Positions 28,051 to 35,811 of a DNA stretch of 61,470 nt are shown here, piece after piece (within the stretch, counting starts at the first letter, position 1; each line of letters begins with the position of its first letter). Both the position numbers and the translations under genes were made by a program. The stretch is taken from positions 1 through 61,470 of the forward strand of contig NZ_JACJTD010000043.1 in the NCBI RefSeq assembly GCF_014698505.1, read 5' to 3'. This DNA is from Nostoc foliaceum FACHB-393 (GTDB lineage: Bacteria > Cyanobacteriota > Cyanobacteriia > Cyanobacteriales > Nostocaceae). A model generated the notes under the pieces. It made no database searches, was not told where the DNA came from, and saw nothing but the letters and a program-made list of their open reading frames with translations.

Positions 28051-28653
28051 TCAAACAACTGTAGCCAGTTCTGGGTGTTCAATCTTAGTTCCAAGTACTG
28101 TGAGGAATTCTGCCAACCAATGAGGGTGAGCAGGCCAAGCTGGTGCTGTCACCAAGTTACCATCAACTATTGCCTCATCAACAGGGATATCGACATAAAT
28201 CCCTCCAGCACTCTTGACATCTGGACTACAAGCAGGGTAGCCAGTACATCTCTTGCCTTGCAGTACATCGGCAGCTGCCAATAACTGCAAGCCATGACAG
28301 ATGGCAGCAATCGGTTTATTCGTTTGGGCAAAGTGACGGGTAATTTCTAGCACCTGCTGATTCAGGCGGATATATTCTGGTGCCCGTCCTCCGGGAATGA
28401 CTAAGCCATCGTAAGTTTCGGCTTTTATTTCTGCAAAGGTAGCATTTAAAGTGAAGTTGTGACCGGGTTTTTCACTATAAGTCTGATCACCTTCAAAATC
28501 GTGAACTGCTGTCCGCACCTTGTCGCCAGCTTTTTTGTCTGGGCAAACTGCATGGACAGTGTGTCCCACCATTTGCAATGCCTGGAAAGGAACCATCACT
28601 TCATAGTCTTCTACATAGTCCCCAACTAGCATCAAAAGTTTCTTTGCAGCCAT
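28051..28653 (-). CDS. DJ-1/PfpI family protein
   Basis: 200 residues of the DJ-1/PfpI superfamily (class I glutamine amidotransferase-like). LMLVGDYVEDYEVMVPFQAL at the start carries the conserved glutamate, GLVIPGGRAPEYIR the middle strand, and AAICHGLQLLAAAD (about residue 115) the nucleophilic-elbow cysteine-histidine pair. Family members are deglycases, glyoxalases or general stress proteins; the exact reaction is not predictable. The gene is a single unit on the minus strand with a short promoter gap of about 185 bp before the nitrate-reductase-associated gene. Confidence 0.9.
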   Translation of the reverse strand: MAAKKLLMLVGDYVEDYEVMVPFQALQMVGHTVHAVCPDKKAGDKVRTAVHDFEGDQTYSEKPGHNFTLNATFAEIKAETYDGLVIPGGRAPEYIRLNQQVLEITRHFAQTNKPIAAICHGLQLLAAADVLQGKRCTGYPACSPDVKSAGGIYVDIPVDEAIVDGNLVTAPAWPAHPHWLAEFLTVLGTKIEHPELATVV

Positions 28654-28838
28654 ATTTTTGTTACCCTCACCTATTAGTCAATAGTTGTATAAAGTAAATA
28701 TTAATTTAGAGTCAGCGATGTTAGGCGTTAGCCTATATGCAAATTTTTGATACATTACATCACTAACTGGGCTGTAATGTATCATTTGAGGAGTGTAATG
28801 CTCCCTACAGATTTTTTCTGTTAATGACTATTGACTAA

Positions 28839-29291
28839 TTAAAGCAGATTAAATTCTGCGATCGCTCTCTTAAAGTTTTTGTTTTCGTGTCCTGGGCGGC
28901 TGAGTTTAATCAAGGCAAAACGCTGTAAGGGCGTTAAAGCTTCCCAATGTTGCTGTGTCAGGGTTACACCTATTTCTTGAGCTTTTTCCTGGAGGCTAGG
29001 TGGTACAGTGCCAGAGTCAAGCCATGCAGGATGTGGCTCGATGGGCAATTTTGTAGCTGGTATACCTGTGCGTTGTAAAATTAATTGCTGGATATGTTCG
29101 CGGTAAGACTGAATTTCTGTTTCTGTAGTGCAAGGTAATTCGACTAAAGCTTGACGCTCGGCTGTAGTCATTTGATTCCAATCAGACAATTTTAGCTTGA
29201 TACCACAAGTATCTAAATTGCAACGCACTTGCATGGGGATACAGCGCAGGGAATCAACAAAGTCTGCTTCAAATTCAAAGAATTCTGTCAT
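28839..29291 (-). CDS. Nitrate reductase-associated protein
   Basis: About 150 residues matching the Nitr_red_assoc family, small cyanobacterial proteins usually encoded near narB. Conserved features are FEFEADFVDSLRCIPMQVR at the N-terminus, CGIKLKLSDWNQMTTAERQ, and LTQQHWEALTPLQRFALIKL near the C-terminus. ATG at 29291 (MTEFFEFEADF) is preferred to an upstream TTG at 29312. The role is unproven; a function in assembly or activity of nitrate reductase has been assumed from gene neighbourhood. Here it lies about 1.1 kb beyond narB on the same strand, separated from it by a PsiE gene, so it may have its own promoter. Confidence 0.85.
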   Translation of the reverse strand: MTEFFEFEADFVDSLRCIPMQVRCNLDTCGIKLKLSDWNQMTTAERQALVELPCTTETEIQSYREHIQQLILQRTGIPATKLPIEPHPAWLDSGTVPPSLQEKAQEIGVTLTQQHWEALTPLQRFALIKLSRPGHENKNFKRAIAEFNLL

Positions 29292-29493
29292 AAGAAAGTA
29301 TTTAAAATTCAATCATTCTAAATTAAGGATTTTTAATCATCCATAATTTTTTATATTTAAGTTACATAAATTATGAATTAAAAACAAGACTTAACTAGCG
29401 ATCGCACATTAATGATTTGTCTAAAATACAGTTTAGGCTGCTGTTAAGTATTAAGTATACTATAGGACTAGTATTTAATTTTTGAAAAGATAC

Positions 29494-29571
29494 GTAGGGT
29501 GCGTTAGCGACAGCGTAACGCACCATTCTTAAGGCTTTGGTGCGTTACGGCTTACGCCTAACACACCCTAC
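29494..29571. repeat. Long palindromic Nostoc repeat
   Basis: GTAGGGTGCGTTAG (from 29494) pairs with CTAACACACCCTAC (ending 29571) and the interior also folds (GCGTAACGCACC with GGTGCGTTACGGC). The 78-bp element would form one long hairpin. It lies in a 400-bp gap between the nitrate-reductase-associated gene and the PsiE gene, which otherwise appears empty. Confidence 0.75.
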
Positions 29572-29697
29572 AAATACTTAGATTTTTTCAGAAATCAAAT
29601 ATGATTCCTATATATTATCTCCCAAGTGATCAAAATAACCTATATCTAACTAAATTGTATGTCAGACAACAGCTTATTAAATATTTATTTTTAATAG

Positions 29698-30159
29698 TTA
29701 ATTTTTGGAATTACTAAGACGAATTATCAAATAACTAATTGACAGGGCGAGAATAGCAATTCCTAAACCAATTATATCAATACCTCCAACTTTTTCTAAG
29801 TCAAGAATAATAATTTTTCTGGCCACAGCAATTAAAGATGTGACAATAACTAATTCAACTTGGAAAACATGTTTTCGTAAATAAGCTGTAATATTTTCTA
29901 AAATTTCTAAAGCAATTAAAATATTCAGAAATAGCCCAAATATTTTATACAATGTTGTGTTAAACTTTGCATAGGGCGCTGTAAATAATTCTTTAAGAAT
30001 AAATACTCCTAAATCCCCGATCGCTACCAAAATTACAATTACCATGAAAATAGATAGAACTTTAGAAACTAGCACCTCTATGTTTTCAATGATGTGCATG
30101 AAGTTCTCATCTTTGGTAGCTCCTAGAATTTGCCTCAGTAACTTTTTCATCTGCTGCAC
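29698..30159 (-). CDS. PsiE-family membrane protein
   Basis: 153 residues with four predicted transmembrane helices: VSKVLSIFMVIVILVAIGDL, LYKIFGLFLNILIALEIL, VELVIVTSLIAVARKIIIL and IIGLGIAILALSISYLII. The pattern, including the ALEILENI and ARKIIIL motifs, is that of the phosphate-starvation-inducible PsiE family. Its function is poorly known. In E. coli psiE responds to phosphate starvation and cAMP; no Pho box was identified here. It sits between narB and the nitrate-reductase-associated gene on the same strand, with 268 bp to the narB end. Confidence 0.8.
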   Translation of the reverse strand: MQQMKKLLRQILGATKDENFMHIIENIEVLVSKVLSIFMVIVILVAIGDLGVFILKELFTAPYAKFNTTLYKIFGLFLNILIALEILENITAYLRKHVFQVELVIVTSLIAVARKIIILDLEKVGGIDIIGLGIAILALSISYLIIRLSNSKN

Positions 30160-30427
30160 CCAACTTTAAAATAAAATCCTATAGATAAATCTAGAGGATT
30201 AAAAAAAGATGATTTGTAATACTATCTGATTTTTATTCTTTCCCATAGCTCAACTCGACGCTAGTCAAACTTCTGGTTATTATAAATTTAACCTCTTTAA
30301 ATATGGTAATTGCTATGGGTCAATAGTAGAGAGCCATAAAAAATGATAATCACTATTGGCTATTGATTATTGACTAAATTACCTATTGGTGATTATTAAT
30401 TACCTTTTAAGCGGTACAGTTAGGAGC

Positions 30428-32668
30428 TTACCATTGTGAGGACTGGAGTTGATAATCTTTGGCTGTAACTTCTACAGAGATTGGTATCAGCTGCACAGCA
30501 CAGGCTTTTAATTCTGGTTGCAGTGAATCGGGGCAAGATTCTGGATGGGTGAGGGCGTTGGCTTCGGCATTATCTGCCCACAGCGAACCCCAGTGCATGG
30601 GGACAAAAACTGTACCAGGCGCGATCGCTTTTGTGACTTTAGCAGGAAACTTAGCTTTACCCCGACGCGATCGCACTTCTACATACATACTATCTACAAT
30701 ACCTAACCGAGCAGCATCACGGGGATGAATTTCTATAAACGGTTCGGGATGCATTTTGCAAATTTTTTCAATCCGGCCGGTGCGCGTCTGCGTATGCCAA
30801 TGTCCGTAAAGTCTTCCAGTAGTTAACACCAAAGGATAATCTGGGTCGGGTGGTTCTGCCAATCCCTTTGAGTAATATGCTCCAAATCGAGCGCGTCCGT
30901 CAGAGGTGTGAAAGCGCAAATCAGTATAAAGTCTTTTGGAATTTGAAGTTTGGAGTGAGGAGTTTGGAGTTGAAGATTCTAATTCATAACTCCTAACTCT
31001 TAACTCATCACTTTTTTCTGGATGGGGCCATTGAGTTGGGCCTTCTGATTGTAATTGCGCGTGACTGATACCCGTCATCTCGCAGGGGCGATTTTTAGTT
31101 AGTTTGACAAACTCAGCATAAACTTCAGCAGAGTTAGCAAAGGCAAATTCTTTTTCAAAACCTAATCTCCGTCCAACTTCGGCAAAAATTTCCCAATCTG
31201 CTTTAGCTTCTCTTGGCGGTTGGCGAAATGCTTGACACAAAGTTACCACCCGTTCAGAATTTGTCATTACACCAGTTTTTTCACCCCACTGGGCTGCTGG
31301 TAACAGTACGTGAGCGTAAGCAGAGGTTTCTGTAGGATAATATGCGTCTTGGTAAATAGTGAAAGGTGATCGCAATAACGCTTTTTTCGTCCGCTCTAAA
31401 TCTGGCATACTCACAGCTGGATTAGTAGCCGCAATCCACAGTAACCCTACAGCATCATTTTCTAAGCCAGTAATCATATCCCAAGCAGTCAAACCGGGAT
31501 TGGGCGAAATCTGTCCTGGCTTGAGTCCCCAAAAATCCTCAACTTCTGCGCGGTGCTGGGGATTTTTTACCACCCGATAACCTGGTAATAAATGCGCTAA
31601 ACCTCCAGCTTCTCTTCCTCCCATTGCGTTTGGCTGACCAGTGAGGGAAAAAGGGCCAGCGCCAGGTTTGCCAATCTGTCCAGTCATCAGGTGCAGGTTA
31701 ATGATCGTTCTTACCTTAGCCGTCCCTTCTGAGGATTGATTCACACCCATTGACCACAAAGATAGTACCCGCTGCGATTCACCCCAATAGCGAGCTGCTG
31801 TTTCTAAATCTTCAATGCTGATTCCACATCGATGAGCTACTATTTCTGGGGGATAGTGGCGAATCACTTCCGCATAAGCCGGAAAGTTGCTAGTGCAGTC
31901 CTCCATAAACATGGTGTCGATGTAGTCCCAGCGCATCAACAAATGAGCAATGCCGTTCAACAGGTCGATATCTGTACCGGGACGAATGGCTAAATGCAAG
32001 TCAGCGGCTTCTGCGGTTGGCGTGCGACGGGGATCAACCACAATCATTTTGACTTTGCGGTTTTTTTTGTGATATTTTGCCAGCCGATTGAAAACGATGG
32101 GATGACACTCAGCGGTATTAGTGCCAATTAAAAATGCACAGTCAGTTAACTCCAAGTCTTCGTAACAGCAGGGCGGGCCATCTGAGCCAAAGCTTTGAAT
32201 ATAGCCAGACACAGCACTAGACATACACAAACGGGAGTTGGCATCAAAATTATTAGTACCCAGACAGCCTTTCATCAGTTTCTGGGCTATGTAATAATCC
32301 TCAGTTTGAAACTGACCAGAACCATACATACATAAGGCTTCTGGCCCTTGGGTGAAGCGTACTGTTTGAATGCGCTGCGTGATGATATCAAAAGCTTCAT
32401 CCCAACTAACGCGGCGAAACTCTTGATCTAACGAGTCTCGCACCATTGGGTAATGTAATCTATTTTTATCTAAAGATTCTGCGATCGTTGCACCTTTGAC
32501 GCAAACCATACCCTGACTGGATGGATGAGCTTTATCGCCCCGCACCCGCCAAATTGGATTACCTTGACTATCTCGATTAGTTGCTTTGTTATGTTGGGCT
32601 GGGGGTGAAACTTCTAAACCACAGCCAACACCACAGTAAGGACAAAGGGTTTTGGTAAATTCACTCAT
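30428..32668 (-). CDS. narB: Assimilatory nitrate reductase, ferredoxin-dependent
   Basis: 746 residues. It reduces nitrate to nitrite with electrons from ferredoxin and is the last gene of the nir operon. The N-terminal CPYCGVGCGLEV, with a later cysteine in GMVCVKGA, binds the 4Fe-4S cluster. Bis-MGD (molybdopterin) domains follow, with the conserved SRLCMSSAV, GTNTAECHP, WSMGVNQSSEGT and TGQPNAMGGREAGG segments. An insertion at about residues 552-578 (KSDELRVRSYELESSTPNS onward) is encoded by DNA of the type AACTCCTAACTCTTAACTC, a repeat normally seen between Nostoc genes, read through in frame. It is 182 bp from nrtP. Confidence 0.96.
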   Translation of the reverse strand: MSEFTKTLCPYCGVGCGLEVSPPAQHNKATNRDSQGNPIWRVRGDKAHPSSQGMVCVKGATIAESLDKNRLHYPMVRDSLDQEFRRVSWDEAFDIITQRIQTVRFTQGPEALCMYGSGQFQTEDYYIAQKLMKGCLGTNNFDANSRLCMSSAVSGYIQSFGSDGPPCCYEDLELTDCAFLIGTNTAECHPIVFNRLAKYHKKNRKVKMIVVDPRRTPTAEAADLHLAIRPGTDIDLLNGIAHLLMRWDYIDTMFMEDCTSNFPAYAEVIRHYPPEIVAHRCGISIEDLETAARYWGESQRVLSLWSMGVNQSSEGTAKVRTIINLHLMTGQIGKPGAGPFSLTGQPNAMGGREAGGLAHLLPGYRVVKNPQHRAEVEDFWGLKPGQISPNPGLTAWDMITGLENDAVGLLWIAATNPAVSMPDLERTKKALLRSPFTIYQDAYYPTETSAYAHVLLPAAQWGEKTGVMTNSERVVTLCQAFRQPPREAKADWEIFAEVGRRLGFEKEFAFANSAEVYAEFVKLTKNRPCEMTGISHAQLQSEGPTQWPHPEKSDELRVRSYELESSTPNSSLQTSNSKRLYTDLRFHTSDGRARFGAYYSKGLAEPPDPDYPLVLTTGRLYGHWHTQTRTGRIEKICKMHPEPFIEIHPRDAARLGIVDSMYVEVRSRRGKAKFPAKVTKAIAPGTVFVPMHWGSLWADNAEANALTHPESCPDSLQPELKACAVQLIPISVEVTAKDYQLQSSQW

Positions 32669-32850
32669 GATTGTGCAACCTCAGATGTAGCGACTGTTTG
32701 AAAAGTGCAAGTTAATACAGCTTTGCGTAAAATCGTGGTGAATTGAGGGGTGAAATTTAAACGCAGAGGGGCGCAGAGTATAGCGCAGAGGAGCGAGCGC
32801 AAAGTTTGTTTGAGTCTATTCGCTACAAACTATAAGAATTTATGACAGGT

Positions 32851-34353
32851 TTATTCTTCTGCTAAAAATTTAGGGTTTTTAGTTGCGGTTTCTGGTAATT
32901 CACCTTCGTAAGCAGCTGCAAAGGAGCCTTTTGGTTCTTTGAGGAAGAAGGCACACATAAAAGCGCAGATTAGTGCAGCTATACCCATTGTGGTAAATAG
33001 TGTGGGAGCGTCGGTTAAGCTAAAAATTGTTAGGTAAACCACGCCGCCAAAATTACCGTAAGCTCCCACGTTGCCGGCAATTTGTCCAGTGGCTTCTTTC
33101 TTAATCATGGGTACGATGCTGTAGGTTGCACCGCAGCCAGCTTGGGCAAAGTAAGCGGCAAACATTGTAACTGCGATCGCTAGCGGAATCGGCCAGCTAC
33201 TATTAATAAAATGGGCAATCAAATAACTAACACCAATGCCGACACTGATTATTGTCATTGTCCATTTACGCGAGCTAAATTTATCAGAAATTAAGCCACC
33301 GCTGGGACGAGAAACTAAATTTAAGAAGGGATAGGTAGCAGCAATCATCCCAGCGACAACATGCTCTAAAGCAAAGGTTTTTTCAAAGAATGCCGGGAGC
33401 ATGGAAACAACTGCCAATTCGCTACCAAAGTTAGTTATGTAAGTGAATTCTAGTAAAGCTACTTGACCAAATTGAAAGCGTTCCGATGGAGCGTAAGTTT
33501 TTTTACCACTTAGAAGTTCTCGGTTTACCTGCCAAGCTTGGTAACTTTGGTAAGCAAACAATCCTGCTAATAGCAACCAAGCCAGATACATTTGGCTCAA
33601 AGTTAGGAAGTGAATATTCTTTTGTTCTAAGCGCCAAGCTAATAAACCTAGAGCGAAAATCAAACCAAAATTAGAGACAATTAGCGCCCAGAAGCTTTTG
33701 ATACTCGTGACTTCTAGAGAACCATTTTTCTTAGGTTTCTTGTAGACTTTGCCAGTGGGTGTATCTTGGACGCTGTTGTAATAAATTACGCCGTAAATAG
33801 CAGCAATGATCCCTGTAAGTGCGATCGCAAACCGCCAGTTAGAAGCACCACCTGCGAAAAAGCTAGTAGAAACTGCAAGTATCGGTAAGGCAAACTCTGC
33901 ACCAAAAGCCCCAAAGTTACCCCAACCGCCATAAATGCCTTGAGCAATTCCCATCTCCTTCGGCTCGAACCATTCCGCCACCATGCGGATACCCACAACA
34001 AACCCAGAGCCGACAATTCCCATCAGCAAACGACTGATAACTAGTTGATTAAAATCTTGCGCTAGCGCCGTCGCTAAACAAGGAACTACCGCAAACATCA
34101 GCAGGATTGAGTAGGTGATTCTGGGGCCAAAACGATCCAGAAGCATCCCAATAATGAGCCGTGCAGGGATTGTGAGAGCAAGGTTACAGATACCCAAAGT
34201 TTTGATTTGCTCTGGTGCTAAACTTAGCTCTTTGCCAATGGTTGTAGCGAAGGGAGCAAAGTTAAACCAACAGACAAAAGTGAGAAAGAAGGCAAACCAA
34301 GTTTGATGTAAGATGCGGTAGCGATCGCTGAATGAAAATAATCCTTTAAGCAT
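32851..34353 (-). CDS. nrtP: Nitrate/nitrite permease, MFS type (NrtP/NarK)
   Basis: 500 residues with 12 predicted transmembrane helices and a central loop. The nitrate/nitrite porter signatures are both visible: GIYGGWGNFGAFGAEFALP (about residue 138) and GNVGAYGNFGGVVYL (about 437), plus the MFS loop LLDRFGPRI. It imports nitrate and nitrite across the plasma membrane. In cyanobacteria the operon normally carries either this permease or the NrtABCD ABC transporter; here both are present in one gene string. It lies between nrtD and narB on the same strand, with a 198-bp gap holding a G-rich tract on the nrtD side. Confidence 0.94.
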   Translation of the reverse strand: MLKGLFSFSDRYRILHQTWFAFFLTFVCWFNFAPFATTIGKELSLAPEQIKTLGICNLALTIPARLIIGMLLDRFGPRITYSILLMFAVVPCLATALAQDFNQLVISRLLMGIVGSGFVVGIRMVAEWFEPKEMGIAQGIYGGWGNFGAFGAEFALPILAVSTSFFAGGASNWRFAIALTGIIAAIYGVIYYNSVQDTPTGKVYKKPKKNGSLEVTSIKSFWALIVSNFGLIFALGLLAWRLEQKNIHFLTLSQMYLAWLLLAGLFAYQSYQAWQVNRELLSGKKTYAPSERFQFGQVALLEFTYITNFGSELAVVSMLPAFFEKTFALEHVVAGMIAATYPFLNLVSRPSGGLISDKFSSRKWTMTIISVGIGVSYLIAHFINSSWPIPLAIAVTMFAAYFAQAGCGATYSIVPMIKKEATGQIAGNVGAYGNFGGVVYLTIFSLTDAPTLFTTMGIAALICAFMCAFFLKEPKGSFAAAYEGELPETATKNPKFLAEE

Positions 34354-34381
34354 TGCAATCTTCCTAATTGAAGAGGACGGT

Positions 34382-34470
34382 AGGGAAGCAGGGGGAGTAG
34401 GGGGAGATGAGGGAGCAGGGGGAGTAGGGGGAGCAGGGGGAGGCAGGGGAGGCAGGGGAGGTAAGGGAAG
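34382..34470 (+). repeat. G-rich low-complexity tract
   Basis: About 90 bp of runs of three to five G separated by AGCA, AGTA or AGGCA on the plus strand, between nrtD and nrtP. There are more than four G-runs with short loops, so quadruplex formation on the plus strand is possible. The nir transcript carries the complementary C-rich version. Similar degenerate tracts occur widely between Nostoc genes. Confidence 0.8.
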
Positions 34471-34551
34471 ACAGTAATTAATGACTCTTGGTTCTTGTAG
34501 AGACGCGATTAATCGCGTCTACTCTTGACCAATGACTCCGTGAAGCGGTAG

Positions 34552-35400
34552 TTACTCATCAGCGTGAGCAAATCGGCGGAAGAGGAAGTCTAGAGCGTAG
34601 TTCCGCAGGTTATAGTATTCCGGGTCTTCCATGATGCGGCGGCGATTGCGGGGGCGGGAGAAGGGAATATTCAGGATTTCACCAATGTGAGCAGATGGGC
34701 CGTTAGTCATCATCACAACTCTGTCTGCGAGGAAAAGCGCCTCATCGATGTCATGAGTAATCATTAGTACGGTGACTTGATGTTCACGCCAGATTTGCAA
34801 GAGTTCTTCTTGTAATTCCTCTTTTGTGATGGCATCTAATGCCCCAAAGGGTTCATCGAGAATCAAGACTTGCGGACGGATGGAAAGGGCGCGAGCGATC
34901 GCAACTCGCTGTTTCATCCCACCAGAAAGCTGATTGGGTTTTTTGTCAGCCGCTTCTGTGAGTCCCACCATTGCCAAATGTTCTCTGACGATCGCCCGTT
35001 TTTCTGCCTGGGGTTTTTTAGGAAACACCGAATCAACGGCGAGATAAACGTTATCAAAGACACTCAGCCAAGGCAGTAGACAATAATTTTGGAACACCAT
35101 CATCCTGTCGGGGCCTGGTTCGGTAATGGGTTTGTCTTGCAGCAGGACAATACCATCGGTGGGAGTGTTAAACCCGGAAACCATGTTAAGCAAAGTTGAT
35201 TTGCCACAGCCAGAGTGACCGATTATGCAAACAAATTCGCCTTCGCGTACTTTCAGGTCAACTCCATCCAGTACGGTGTAAGGGCCTTCAGAAGTTGGAT
35301 AAATTTTGCTTACACCTTCAATCACCAAAAAATTTTCTGCTTTTTTCGTTTGCAGTTGATTGATTTGGGTTTTGCTGTTAATTCCGTTTACTGTTTGCAT
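34552..35400 (-). CDS. nrtD: Nitrate ABC transporter ATP-binding subunit NrtD
   Basis: 282 residues, a single ABC ATPase domain. Walker A is GHSGCGKST (about residue 58), the signature is QLSGGMKQRVAIARAL, Walker B is VLILDEPFGALDA and the switch histidine lies in MITHDIDEAL. It energises nitrate/nitrite uptake together with NrtC, forming the cytoplasmic ATPase pair on NrtB. The C-terminal part PEYYNLRNYALDFLFRR is typical of the nitrate/taurine branch. It follows nrtC by about 410 bp, most of which is a 21-bp minisatellite. Confidence 0.95.
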   Translation of the reverse strand: MQTVNGINSKTQINQLQTKKAENFLVIEGVSKIYPTSEGPYTVLDGVDLKVREGEFVCIIGHSGCGKSTLLNMVSGFNTPTDGIVLLQDKPITEPGPDRMMVFQNYCLLPWLSVFDNVYLAVDSVFPKKPQAEKRAIVREHLAMVGLTEAADKKPNQLSGGMKQRVAIARALSIRPQVLILDEPFGALDAITKEELQEELLQIWREHQVTVLMITHDIDEALFLADRVVMMTNGPSAHIGEILNIPFSRPRNRRRIMEDPEYYNLRNYALDFLFRRFAHADE

Positions 35401-35487
35401 AATGAATTTATACCAACCAATTTTTAATTACAACTGATGAAAATAGATTTTCAAGAATGAGCTATCGTTCAAAACAAATTTGAGAGT

Positions 35488-35770
35488 AATGGAGTTCAGA
35501 GGTTCATTAATGGAGTTCAGAGGTTCATTAATGGAGTTCAGAGGTTCATTAATGGAGTTCAAAGGCTCATTAATGGAGTTCAGAGGTTCATTAATGGAGT
35601 TCAGAGGTTCATTAATGGAGTTCAGAGGCTCATTAATGGAGTTCAAAGGCTCATTAATGAAGTTCAGAGGTTCATTAATGGAGTTCAGAGGTTCATTAAT
35701 GGAGTTCAAAGGCTCATTAATGGAGTTCAAAGGCTCATTAATGGAGTTCAAAGGTTCATTAATGAAGTTT
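35488..35770. repeat. 21-bp minisatellite array between nrtC and nrtD, 13 units
   Basis: Thirteen exact-length copies (35488-35760) of AATGGAGTTCAGAGGTTCATT with variants AAAGGCTCATT, followed by a partial copy. It lies inside the nir operon, between nrtC and nrtD, and is presumably transcribed. Both strands are open because the unit is 21 bp (heptapeptides MEFRGSL and INEPLNS), but no start signal or protein-like feature supports translation. On the complementary strand the unit TAATGAGCCTCTGAACTCC also occurs as the first unit of the array at 1.0 kb. Confidence 0.9.
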
Positions 35771-35811
35771 CTTGCTTTCTCGGTCTTTCCTGCCTCCTCC
35801 CTTCTCAATGA

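Noticed and set aside
35488..35770. Possible CRISPR array
   Set aside because: The units are directly contiguous with no unique spacers, and no cas genes are nearby. The same applies to the array at 1.0 kb.
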